From contig NZ_JBCJKP010000001.1 of the NCBI RefSeq assembly GCF_039503195.1, positions 7,688,001-7,752,000 on the forward strand: a stretch of 64,000 nucleotides of DNA. Reading direction: 5' to 3'. The notes below the pieces were generated by a model. It searched no databases, had not been told where the DNA came from, and saw nothing but the letters and a program-made list of their open reading frames with translations. Below are positions 7,687 through 15,746 of this stretch, in pieces; position 1 is the first letter of the stretch; every line of letters begins with the position of its first letter. The DNA comes from Streptomyces mirabilis. Its GTDB lineage: Bacteria > Actinomycetota > Actinomycetes > Streptomycetales > Streptomycetaceae. The translations under genes and the position numbers were made by a program.

Positions 7687-9978
7687 GTGGCGACGCGGAC
7701 GCGCGCGTCTGTGCGTGTCGCCGTCATCGGCGGCGGTCCCGGCGGGCTGTACGCCGCCGCGCTGCTCAAGCGCCTCGACCCGGGCCGTGAGGTCACCGTC
7801 TGGGAGCGCAACGCCCCCGACGACACCTTCGGCTTCGGTGTCGTGCTCTCCGACGAGACGCTCGGCGGGATCGAGCACGCCGACCCGGTGGTGTACGCGG
7901 CGCTCCAGGACGAGTTGGTGCGCTGGGACGACATCGACATCGTGCACCGAGGCGTGCGCAACACCTCCGGAGGCCACGGCTTCGCGGCACTCGGCCGGCG
8001 CCGGCTCCTGGAGATCCTGCACGAGCGCTGCCGCTCGCTCGGCGTCGAGCTGCGCTTCCGGGCCGAGGCCCCGCCGGTCGCAGAACTGATGACGGTGTAC
8101 GACCTGGTCGTCGCCGCCGACGGGGTGCACAGCCCGACCCGGGCCGCGTACGCGGAGGCGTTCGGACCGTCGGTCGAGGAGCACCGGTGCCGTTACATCT
8201 GGCTCGCCGCCGACTTCGCCTTCGACTCCTTCCGCTTCGAGATCGTGGAGACCGAGCACGGCGTGATGCAGCTGCACGGCTACCCGTACGCGGCCGATGC
8301 CTCCACCGTCATCGTCGAGATGCGCGAAGAGGTGTGGCGGGCGGCCGGTTTCGCGGACCTCGACGAACAGGGGTCCGTCGAGCTCTGCGGCAAGATCTTC
8401 ACGGACGCGCTCGGCGGGCGGCAACTGCGGTCCAACAAGTCGACGTGGACCACCTTCCGTACGGTGGTCAACGACCGCTGGTCCCACGGCAATCTGGTCC
8501 TCCTCGGCGACGCCGCGCACACCGCGCACTTCTCCATCGGCTCCGGCACCAAGCTCGCCGTCGAGGACGCGCTCGCGCTGGCCGCCTGCCTGGAGGAGCG
8601 GCCCACCCTCGACGAGGCACTCGCCGCGTACGAGGAGGAGCGGCGCCCTGTCGTCGCGTCCACCCAGCGGGCCGCGCGGGCCAGTCTGGAGTGGTTCGAG
8701 AACCTGGGGCTGTATCTCCACCAGCCCGCCCGGCAGTTCGCCTTCAACCTCCTCACGCGCAGCCGCCGCGTCACGCACGACAACCTGCGGCTGCGGGACG
8801 CGCACTTCACGGCGGCGGTCGAGCGCGAGTTCGGCTGCCCGCCCGGCACACCGCCGATGTTCACCCCGTTCCGGCTGCGCGGTCTGACCCTGCGCAACCG
8901 GGTCGTGGTCTCACCGATGGACATGTACTCGGCCGTGGACGGCGTCCCCGGCGACTTCCACCTCGTCCACCTGGGCGCACGGGCGCTCGGCGGCGCGGGC
9001 CTGGTGATGACCGAGATGGTGTGTGTCAGCGCCGAGGGCCGCATCACACCCGGCTGCGCCGGCCTCTACTCACACCGGCAGGCCGAGTCCTGGCGGCGGA
9101 TCATCCGCTTCGTGCACGCCCAGGCACCCGGCACCGCGATCGGCGTCCAGCTCGGACACTCCGGCCGCAAGGGCTCCACGAAGCTGATGTGGGAGGGCAT
9201 GGACGAACCCCTGGAGGAGGGCAACTGGCCGCTCGTGGCCGCCTCCCCGATCCCGTACGGACCGCGCAGCCAGACCCCCCGGCAGCTGTGCCGAGCCCAA
9301 CTCACCGACATCCGCGAGCAGTTCGCGGCCGCCACCTGGCGTGCCGTCCGCTGCGGCTTCGACCTCCTCGAACTGCACTGCGCCCACGGCTACCTCCTCT
9401 CCGGCTTCCTCTCACCGCTCACCAACCGGCGCACCGACGCCTACGGCGGCTCGCTGGAACGCAGACTGCGCTTCCCGCTGGAGGTCTTCGACGCCGTACG
9501 GGCCGTGTGGCCGGAGGAGCGGCCCATGACCGTCCGTATCTCCGCCACCGACTGGGCCGAGGGCGGCAACACCGGGGACGAGGGCGTGGCGATCGCCCGG
9601 GCCTTCGCGGCGCACGGCGCCGACGCGGTCGACGTGTCGACCGGGCAGGTGGTCGCCGACGAACAGCCCGAGTACGGCCGGTCGTTCCAGACCCCGTTCG
9701 CCGACCGGATCCGCCACGAGACCGGCCTCCCCGTGATCGCCGTCGGCGCGATCTCCTCCTGGGACGACGTCAACTCCCTGATCCTGGCCGGGCGTACGGA
9801 CCTGTGCGCACTCGCCCGGCCGCATCTCTACGACCCGCACTGGACGCTGCACGCGGCGGCCGAGCAGGGGTACGAGGGTCCGGGCGTCGCCTGGCCCAAG
9901 CCCTACCGCGCGGGCAGCCGCCGCCCGCAGACCGGACGCATGGACGCCCCCAAGCCCCGGCTCTCACTGGGGACCTGA
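7687..9978 (+). CDS. Bifunctional aromatic acyl-CoA monooxygenase/OYE reductase (2-aminobenzoyl-CoA monooxygenase/reductase type)
   Basis: A 763-residue fusion. Residues about 1-385 are a class A flavin monooxygenase with GGGPGGLYAA (FAD Rossmann), DLVVAADGVHSPTR and NLVLLGDAAHTAHFSIGSG (flavin ribityl motif). Residues about 395-750 are an old-yellow-enzyme TIM barrel with FTPFRLRGLTLRNRVVVSPM, HGYLLSGFLSPLTNRRTDAYG and a late ALARPHLYDP. This hybrid layout is that of 2-aminobenzoyl-CoA monooxygenase/reductase (Azoarcus evansii), which hydroxylates and then reduces the ring. Databases often label relatives salicylyl-CoA 5-hydroxylase/oxidoreductase. GTG 7687 lies two bases after the hydratase stop; GTG 7711 is an alternative start. 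Confidence 0.85.
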   Translation: MATRTRASVRVAVIGGGPGGLYAAALLKRLDPGREVTVWERNAPDDTFGFGVVLSDETLGGIEHADPVVYAALQDELVRWDDIDIVHRGVRNTSGGHGFAALGRRRLLEILHERCRSLGVELRFRAEAPPVAELMTVYDLVVAADGVHSPTRAAYAEAFGPSVEEHRCRYIWLAADFAFDSFRFEIVETEHGVMQLHGYPYAADASTVIVEMREEVWRAAGFADLDEQGSVELCGKIFTDALGGRQLRSNKSTWTTFRTVVNDRWSHGNLVLLGDAAHTAHFSIGSGTKLAVEDALALAACLEERPTLDEALAAYEEERRPVVASTQRAARASLEWFENLGLYLHQPARQFAFNLLTRSRRVTHDNLRLRDAHFTAAVEREFGCPPGTPPMFTPFRLRGLTLRNRVVVSPMDMYSAVDGVPGDFHLVHLGARALGGAGLVMTEMVCVSAEGRITPGCAGLYSHRQAESWRRIIRFVHAQAPGTAIGVQLGHSGRKGSTKLMWEGMDEPLEEGNWPLVAASPIPYGPRSQTPRQLCRAQLTDIREQFAAATWRAVRCGFDLLELHCAHGYLLSGFLSPLTNRRTDAYGGSLERRLRFPLEVFDAVRAVWPEERPMTVRISATDWAEGGNTGDEGVAIARAFAAHGADAVDVSTGQVVADEQPEYGRSFQTPFADRIRHETGLPVIAVGAISSWDDVNSLILAGRTDLCALARPHLYDPHWTLHAAAEQGYEGPGVAWPKPYRAGSRRPQTGRMDAPKPRLSLGT

Positions 9979-10007
9979 GGGCGCGGGGAGGAGCGGCCCG
10001 ACGGGAG

Positions 10008-10163
10008 AGTGCCCGCCGTCGGTGTCGAGCCGTCCACCGGGTCGACGAGGAGGAACGCACCGGTGCGGCGTACGTCCGCGTAGTGGTCGAGCGCGAGCGG
10101 CTCGGCGGTGCGCGGGGTGATGCGCCCGAGGTCGTTCACTGCGATGAGGGTGCCCTTGGCGCC
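10008..10163 (-). pseudogene. cysN: C-terminal relic of sulfate adenylyltransferase subunit 1 (cysN)
   Basis: Reverse-strand translation gives about 52 residues, GAKGTLIAVNDLGRITPRTA followed by EPLALDHYADVRRTGAFLLV and DPVDGSTPTAG. This pattern (NDLGR..RTAEPLALD.YAD.RRTGAFLLVDP..G.TL.AG) matches the C-terminal barrel of actinobacterial CysN as I know it. An in-frame stop sits directly upstream (10164-10166), and no GTPase domain is present. It is therefore a fragment, wedged between the monooxygenase/reductase gene and paaX. The final Met-Val of CysN is lost. Confidence 0.55.
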
Positions 10164-10179
10164 TCATGATGTACCGAGG

Positions 10180-11001
10180 TCACACGTCAGTGGGTTCGGT
10201 GAAGCTCGCCCCCGCGTCCCGCAGCCGCTCGTGCAGCGCCCGGAACACGGCGGCCGAGCGCGCGCCCGGCCAGTCCTCGGGCAGCAGCGCGGCAGGCAGC
10301 CCCGGGTCGGCGTACGGGAGGTGGCGCCAGGTGTCCAGGGCGAGCAGATAGTCGCGGTACGCCTCCTCGGGCGGGGTGTCCGCGCGCCGCCGCCAGTCGC
10401 GCAGCACGGTCGCGTGCTGGTCGAGGAAGGCCTCGTGCTGCTTGGCGATCGCCGCCAGGTCCCACCAGCGCGCGACCGCGTCCGCCGTCGCCGCGAAGCC
10501 CAGGTGCTCCCCGCGGAACAGCTCCACGTAAGGGTCGAGCCGCAGCCGCGCCAGGGTGTGCCGGGTCTCCTCGTAGAGCCGCGCGGGGGCGAGCCAGACG
10601 CCGGGGGCCGCCGTCCCGAAGCCGAGACCGGCGAGGCGTGAGCGCAGTACGTGCCGCTTCTGCCGCTCGGACTCCGGCACGGAGAAGACGGCGAGCACCC
10701 AGCCCTCGTCCTCGGGGGGCGCCGCCGCGTACACCCGCCGGTCGCCGTCCTCCAGCAGTTGGCGGGCGTCCGGCGACAGCGCGTACCCCGCGCCGCCCGC
10801 CGCCGTACGGGCCGGTTCGAGCAGTCCGCGGCGCTTGAGCCGGGACACCGACGAGCGTACCGAGGGCGCGTCGACGCCGACCGCGGCGAGGAGCCGGATC
10901 AACTCGGCCACCGGCACGGGGCCGGGCATGAAACGGCCGTACGCGCCGTAGAACGTGACGATGAGGGACCGGGGGGCGTGCTGCTCTGACACGTTGATCA
11001 C
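10180..11001 (-). CDS. PaaX-family transcriptional regulator
   Basis: A 273-residue protein with the PaaX layout. The N-terminal winged helix (about 10-80) includes RSLIVTFYGAYGRF, VDAPSVRSSVSRLKRRGLL and GAGYALSPDARQLLEDGDRR. The central domain contains VFSVPESERQKRHVLRSRLAGLGFG and PGVWLAPARL. The C-terminal domain has YRDYLLALDTWRHLPYADPGLPAALLPEDWPG. PaaX proteins repress aromatic-CoA catabolic genes and are relieved by an aryl-CoA ligand. The gene lies 15 bases after the CoA-ligase gene on the same strand, so the two are probably co-transcribed. GTG 11001 or GTG 10992 could be the start; neither has a strong ribosome site. I infer that it controls the surrounding cluster. Confidence 0.88.
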   Translation of the reverse strand: MINVSEQHAPRSLIVTFYGAYGRFMPGPVPVAELIRLLAAVGVDAPSVRSSVSRLKRRGLLEPARTAAGGAGYALSPDARQLLEDGDRRVYAAAPPEDEGWVLAVFSVPESERQKRHVLRSRLAGLGFGTAAPGVWLAPARLYEETRHTLARLRLDPYVELFRGEHLGFAATADAVARWWDLAAIAKQHEAFLDQHATVLRDWRRRADTPPEEAYRDYLLALDTWRHLPYADPGLPAALLPEDWPGARSAAVFRALHERLRDAGASFTEPTDV

Positions 11002-11021
11002 TCTAGTGCGCGAAGATCACT
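10996..11021. promoter_or_regulatory. GATCACT direct repeats at the paaX start
   Basis: GATCACT occurs at 10996-11002 and 11015-11021, 19 bp apart, straddling the ligase stop and paaX start. Read on the reverse strand the segment contains AGTGATCTTCGCG, which resembles the TGATTCGCG-type PaaX operator of enteric bacteria. Autoregulation of paaX is inferred only. Confidence 0.35.
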
Positions 11022-12699
11022 TGGGACCGCCGCCGGTGGACAACTCACCCTCCGGCGCGGCCGGCGACGGGCTCTCCCCGCTCGCCGGCGGAGCGTCCGC
11101 ACGCAGCCGGAAGCGTTGCAGCTTTCCGGTCGCCGTGCGCGGCAGCGAGTCCAGGAAGACGAACTCGCGAGGGCATTTGTACGGCGCCAGCTCGGACTTG
11201 AGGAAGGCGCGCAGCGCCTCGGCGTCCTTGCGTGCTCCCTCCCTGAGGACCGCGTACGCCACCACCACCTGCCCGCGCGCCTCGTCGGGCCGCCCCACGA
11301 CCGCCGTCTCGACCACGTCCGGGTGGCGCAGCAGGGCGTCCTCGACCTCGGGCCCGGCGATGTTGTACCCCGCCGAGACGATCATGTCATCGGCGCGGGC
11401 GACATACCGGAAGTAGCCGTCGGGGTCGCGCACATAGGTGTCGCCGGTGATGTTCCAGCCGCGGCGCACGTACTCCCGCTGCCGTGGGTCGGTGAGATAG
11501 CGGCAGCCCACCGGGCCGCGCACCGCGAGCAGTCCGGGCTCGCCGTCCGGCACCGGCGTCCCCTCGGGGTCGACCACCCGCGCCTGCCACCCCGGTACGG
11601 GGACGCCCGTCGTCCCGGGGCGGATGTGCTCGTCGGCCGCGGAGATGAAGATGTGCAGCAGTTCGGTGGCGCCGATGCCGTTGATGATGCGCAGTCCGGT
11701 GCGGCTGTGCCAGGCACGCCAGGTCGCGGCGGGCAGGTTCTCGCCCGCGGAGACACAGCGCCGCAGCGAGCTCGTGTCGTGCTCGTCCAGCTCCGCCAGC
11801 ATCGCCCGGTAGGCGGTCGGTGCGGTGAACAGCACCGAGACGCGGTGCTCGGTGATCGCGGGCAACAGCTGCTTGGGGCCCGCCTGTTCGAGCAGCAGGG
11901 AGCAGGCGCCGGCGCGCATCGGGAAGACGACGAGGCCGCCGAGCCCGAAGGTGAAGCCCAGCGGGGGACTGCCGGTGAAGACGTCGTCGTCGCGGGGCCG
12001 CAGCACGTGCTTCGAGAAGGTGTCCGCTATGGCCAGCACATCCCGGTGGAAGTGCACACAGCCTTTGGGGCGGCCGGTGGTGCCGGAGGTGAAGGCGATC
12101 AGCGCGACGTCGTCGGCGGCCGTGTCGACCGCCGTGAACGGCTCGTCCGGGGCGCCCGTGATGCGCAGCAGCAGGTCGTCGGGCGCGTCCCCGCCGTACG
12201 TCGTGATCCGCAGCCCCGGGATCTCCGCCTTCGCCAGGTCGTCGACCGACCGTACGTCGCACAGCGCGTGGGTGACGTGGGCGATGGCGCACATGGTGGT
12301 CAGCTCGTGCGGGCGCTGCTGGGCGAGCACCGTGACGGCGACCCCGCCCGCCTTCAGGACCGCCAGCCAGCACGCGGCGAGCCAGGGTGTGGTGGGCCCG
12401 CGCAGCAGCACCCGGTTGCCGGGCACGACGCCCAGTTCGGTGGTCAGGACGTGGGCGATCCGGTCCACCCGGGCGAGGAGGTCCCCGTACGTCCACGGAT
12501 CGCCGGACGGCGTGCGGAAGGCAGGGCGCTGCGGTGGCTTGCCGCCGAGGAGTTCGGCGGCGCAGTTCAGCCGTTCGGGGTAGTGCAGCTCGGGCAGGTC
12601 GAAGGGGAGTTCGGGCCACTGCTCCGGGGGCGGGAGGTGGTCGCGGGCGAAGGTGTCGACGTGGGCCGAGGTCGTCGGCTCCAGGGTGTCGCCGTCCAT
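11017..12699 (-). CDS. Benzoate/2-aminobenzoate-type CoA ligase (AMP-forming)
   Basis: A 560-residue ANL-superfamily enzyme. It contains the P-loop IAFTSGTTGRPKGCVHFH (about 205-222), the A5 motif NGIGATELLHIFISA (about 355-370), YFRYVARADDMIVSAGYNIAGPEVE (A8 hinge, about 440-465) and the late lysine motif LPRTATGKLQRFRLR. The GIGATELLHIFIS form is characteristic of benzoate and 2-aminobenzoate CoA ligases rather than of acetyl-CoA synthetases. It would activate the aromatic acid with ATP and CoA. The start is ATG 12699. It is divergent from the acyl-CoA dehydrogenase across the 12810 motif and is followed by paaX. Anthranilate is inferred as substrate from the neighbouring monooxygenase/reductase. 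Confidence 0.85.
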   Translation of the reverse strand: MDGDTLEPTTSAHVDTFARDHLPPPEQWPELPFDLPELHYPERLNCAAELLGGKPPQRPAFRTPSGDPWTYGDLLARVDRIAHVLTTELGVVPGNRVLLRGPTTPWLAACWLAVLKAGGVAVTVLAQQRPHELTTMCAIAHVTHALCDVRSVDDLAKAEIPGLRITTYGGDAPDDLLLRITGAPDEPFTAVDTAADDVALIAFTSGTTGRPKGCVHFHRDVLAIADTFSKHVLRPRDDDVFTGSPPLGFTFGLGGLVVFPMRAGACSLLLEQAGPKQLLPAITEHRVSVLFTAPTAYRAMLAELDEHDTSSLRRCVSAGENLPAATWRAWHSRTGLRIINGIGATELLHIFISAADEHIRPGTTGVPVPGWQARVVDPEGTPVPDGEPGLLAVRGPVGCRYLTDPRQREYVRRGWNITGDTYVRDPDGYFRYVARADDMIVSAGYNIAGPEVEDALLRHPDVVETAVVGRPDEARGQVVVAYAVLREGARKDAEALRAFLKSELAPYKCPREFVFLDSLPRTATGKLQRFRLRADAPPASGESPSPAAPEGELSTGGGPK

Positions 12700-12809
12700 G
12701 GAGGTTCGCCCCCTTGTCGTGGTGGGCTCGCAGCGCTCAGCTCGTGGCTCTCGGTGCTCAGGTCTCGGTGCTCTCGGCTCGCGTCTCGCACAAGGAGCGT
12801 ATCGTGTTG

Positions 12810-12837
12810 GTGACGACAGTCAATGTCTCGCGATAGC
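12810..12837 (+). promoter_or_regulatory. Shared catabolic-cluster motif, copy B
   Basis: GTGACGACAGTCA at 12810-12822, nine bases, then GATAGC at 12832-12837, repeating the arrangement at 6753-6780. It lies between the divergent CoA-ligase and acyl-CoA dehydrogenase genes, so one site could control both arms. Confidence 0.55.
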
Positions 12838-12876
12838 CTGGGGTCCCGCAGTCCGACGGCGGAGAGGGAACCGGCA

Positions 12877-14193
12877 ATGACCGCATTCTCGCTCGATCCG
12901 GTACAGACCGCCTGGTGTGCCGAACTGCGCGCGCTGGCCGAGGAGCGGTTGCGCCCGCTGGCGGAGAAGGGCGAGCCGGGTCACGTCAACCGCGCTCTTG
13001 TCGCCGAGTTGGGCCGGCTCGGGCTGCTCGCCCGCCTGTTCACCTCGGGCGCGCTCGATCTGTGCCTGATGCGGGAGTCCTTGGCGCACGGTTGCACCGA
13101 GGCCGAGACGGCGCTCGCCCTGCAAGGCCTCGGTGCGCATCCGGTGCACGCGTACGGCACCCGGGCACAGCGCGAGCGCTGGCTGCCCCGGGTCGCGGAC
13201 GGGAGCGCGGTGGCCGCGTTCGCGCTCAGCGAGCCGGGCGCGGGCTCGGACGCGGCGGCGCTGGCGCTCCGCGCGGACCGGGACGACGCACGGGCGCCCA
13301 CGTCCGCACCGGGGCCCGGCGAAGCCGCACCCGCGGCCCGCGGGGCCTCGTCCCCGGCCGCTGGAGTCGCGTCTGCGGTCCCCGGAACCCTGCCCGTGGC
13401 CCCCGGTTCCTCGCCCGCGGGTCCCGGGCCGTCCGTCGTCGAGGCGCAGGAGTCGCCCGTTGCCGAGCGGGACGGCTGGGGGAGCTGGCGGCTCAGTGGG
13501 GAGAAGTGCTGGATCTCCAACGCGCCCGAGGCCGACTTCTACACCGTGTTCGCGCGGACCACCCCGGGCGCCGGAGCCCGTGGCGTCACCGCCTTCCTGG
13601 TGCCCGCCGACCGGCCGGGCCTCACCGGCACCCCGCTCGACATGCTCTCCCCGCACCCCATCGGCGCCCTCGCCTTCGACGCCGTACCGGTGACGGCGGA
13701 CGACGTGCTCGGCGAGCCCGACCGCGGTTTCCGGGTCGCGATGCACACCCTCAACCTCTTCCGCCCGAGCGTGGGCGCCTTCGCGGTCGGCATGGCGGAG
13801 GCGGCCCTCGCGGCGACGCTCACCCACACGGCAGCGCGTGAGGCGTTCGGCGGCAGGCTGAAGGACCTGCAGACGGTGGCTCACCAGGTCGCCGAGATGG
13901 CGATGCGTACGGAGGCGGCCCGCCTGATGGTCTACGCGGCGGCGGCGGCGTACGACGAAGGGGCCCCGGACGTGCCCCGGCGCGCGGCGATGGCGAAGCT
14001 GCTGGCGACCGAGACGGCCCAGTACGTGGTCGACGCGGCGGTCCAACTGCACGGCGCCCGTGCCCTGCGCCGCGGCCATCTCCTCGAACACCTCTACCGG
14101 GAGGTCCGCGCGCCCCGTATCTACGAAGGCGCCAGCGAGGTCCAGCGGGCGGTCATCGCCAAGGAGCTGTACGCGTCGGTGGAGGCCTTGTGA
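12877..14193 (+). CDS. Acyl-CoA dehydrogenase family protein with a Pro/Ala/Ser-rich insertion
   Basis: A 438-residue flavoprotein. It shows AAFALSEPGAGSDAAAL (about 112-129, acyl-CoA and FAD contact), GEKCWISNAPEADFYTVFART and the C-terminal IYEGASEVQRAVIAKELY containing the Glu expected as catalytic base. Between residues about 137 and 198 there is a low-complexity Pro/Ala/Ser/Gly stretch absent from normal family members, which pass directly from the GSD segment to GEKxWISN. ATG 12877 has GGAGAGGGA upstream. RidA follows 22 bases after the stop, so the two are co-transcribed. Proposed role: dehydrogenation of the reduced ring thioester in anthranilate breakdown. Confidence 0.85.
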   Translation: MTAFSLDPVQTAWCAELRALAEERLRPLAEKGEPGHVNRALVAELGRLGLLARLFTSGALDLCLMRESLAHGCTEAETALALQGLGAHPVHAYGTRAQRERWLPRVADGSAVAAFALSEPGAGSDAAALALRADRDDARAPTSAPGPGEAAPAARGASSPAAGVASAVPGTLPVAPGSSPAGPGPSVVEAQESPVAERDGWGSWRLSGEKCWISNAPEADFYTVFARTTPGAGARGVTAFLVPADRPGLTGTPLDMLSPHPIGALAFDAVPVTADDVLGEPDRGFRVAMHTLNLFRPSVGAFAVGMAEAALAATLTHTAAREAFGGRLKDLQTVAHQVAEMAMRTEAARLMVYAAAAAYDEGAPDVPRRAAMAKLLATETAQYVVDAAVQLHGARALRRGHLLEHLYREVRAPRIYEGASEVQRAVIAKELYASVEAL

Positions 14194-14215
14194 GCGTCGA
14201 GAGCCTGGAGGTCCA

Positions 14216-14614
14216 GTGAGCACCGAGCGCGTCAACCCGCCCGAACTCTCCCCGCCCACCGGCTTCTCGCACGCCGTCGTCGCCACCGGCACCCGCGTGG
14301 TCTTCCTGGCGGGCCAGACCGCGCTGGACACGGACGGGAAGGTGGTCGGCGAGACCCTCCCGGAGCAGTTCGAGAAGGCGCTGACCAATCTGCTGACGGC
14401 GTTGCGGGCCGCGGGCGGCACCCCGGCCGACCTCGCGCGGGTCACGGTCTATGCCACCGATGTCGCGGACTACCGTGCGCGGGCCCCCGAACTCGGCCGC
14501 GTCTGGCGGCGGTTGGCGGGACGGAACTATCCGGCGATGGCCGTCGTCGGCGCCGCCCGCCTCTGGGACGAACAGGCCCTGGTCGAACTCGACGGTTTCG
14601 CGGTGCTGCCCTAG
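14216..14614 (+). CDS. RidA/YjgF-family enamine/imine deaminase
   Basis: A 132-residue protein with the complete RidA fold pattern: N-terminal GFSHAVVATGTRVVFLAGQT, central QFEKALTNLLTALRAAGGTPADL, then VTVYATDVADYRARAPEL and a C-terminal AARLWDEQALVELDGFAVL that retains the conserved Arg. RidA proteins hydrolyse enamines and imines and release ammonia. GTG 14216 has GGAGG at 14207-14211. Coupling to the acyl-CoA dehydrogenase suggests a pathway-specific deamination of the amino group carried by 2-aminobenzoyl-CoA intermediates rather than general housekeeping. Confidence 0.88.
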   Translation: MSTERVNPPELSPPTGFSHAVVATGTRVVFLAGQTALDTDGKVVGETLPEQFEKALTNLLTALRAAGGTPADLARVTVYATDVADYRARAPELGRVWRRLAGRNYPAMAVVGAARLWDEQALVELDGFAVLP

Positions 14615-14660
14615 CACCCCGCTCCCGGAACTCCCCGAACTCCCCGAACTCCCGGAGGGA

Positions 14661-14855
14661 CTAGGCGGCGACGGCCAGCCGCTCGGCGAACACCCGGTGC
14701 GGAGCGACCACGCTGCCGTCGGGGAGCAGTTCACCGCTGTCGTCGAAGACGATCGCGCCGTTGCACAGCAGGCTCCAGCCCTGCTCGGGGTGGGCCGACA
14801 CGATGTGCGGAGCCTGGGAGTCCGCGGACGGGCACAGAGTTTGGTGGGAACACAT
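14661..14855 (-). CDS. DUF5999 small protein
   Basis: A 64-residue protein beginning MCSHQTLCPSADSQAPH and containing HPEQGWSLLCNGAIVFDDSG and LLPDGSVVAPHR. This is the recognisable DUF5999 family of Streptomyces, whose function is unknown. Two N-terminal Cys and two His could bind a metal, but this is conjecture. ATG 14855 has GGAGG six bases upstream, which decides the start within a longer open frame. It stands alone, convergent with ridA. Confidence 0.85.
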   Translation of the reverse strand: MCSHQTLCPSADSQAPHIVSAHPEQGWSLLCNGAIVFDDSGELLPDGSVVAPHRVFAERLAVAA

Positions 14856-15651
<796 letters not shown>

Positions 15652-15685
15652 GCCGGCGCACGGGCGGGACGGGACGACACACGGC

Positions 15686-15728
15686 GGGCTCGCCGGAGGA
15701 CGACGCGAAGTCGTCCTCCGGCGAGCCC
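15686..15728. terminator. Bidirectional hairpin terminator
   Basis: A perfect 19-bp stem (15686-15704 with 15710-15728) with a five-base GCGAA loop sits between two convergent genes. Confidence 0.85.
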
Positions 15729-15746
15729 CACCACCTTCCGGTCGTC

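Noticed and set aside
12700..12876. Start of the acyl-CoA dehydrogenase at 12823 rather than 12877
   Set aside because: The upstream start lies within the conserved promoter motif, while ATG 12877 has a clear GGAGAGGGA ribosome site.
14615..14660. Short CCGAACTCC repeats after ridA
   Set aside because: Only three or four short degenerate units; too small to call an array or terminator with confidence.
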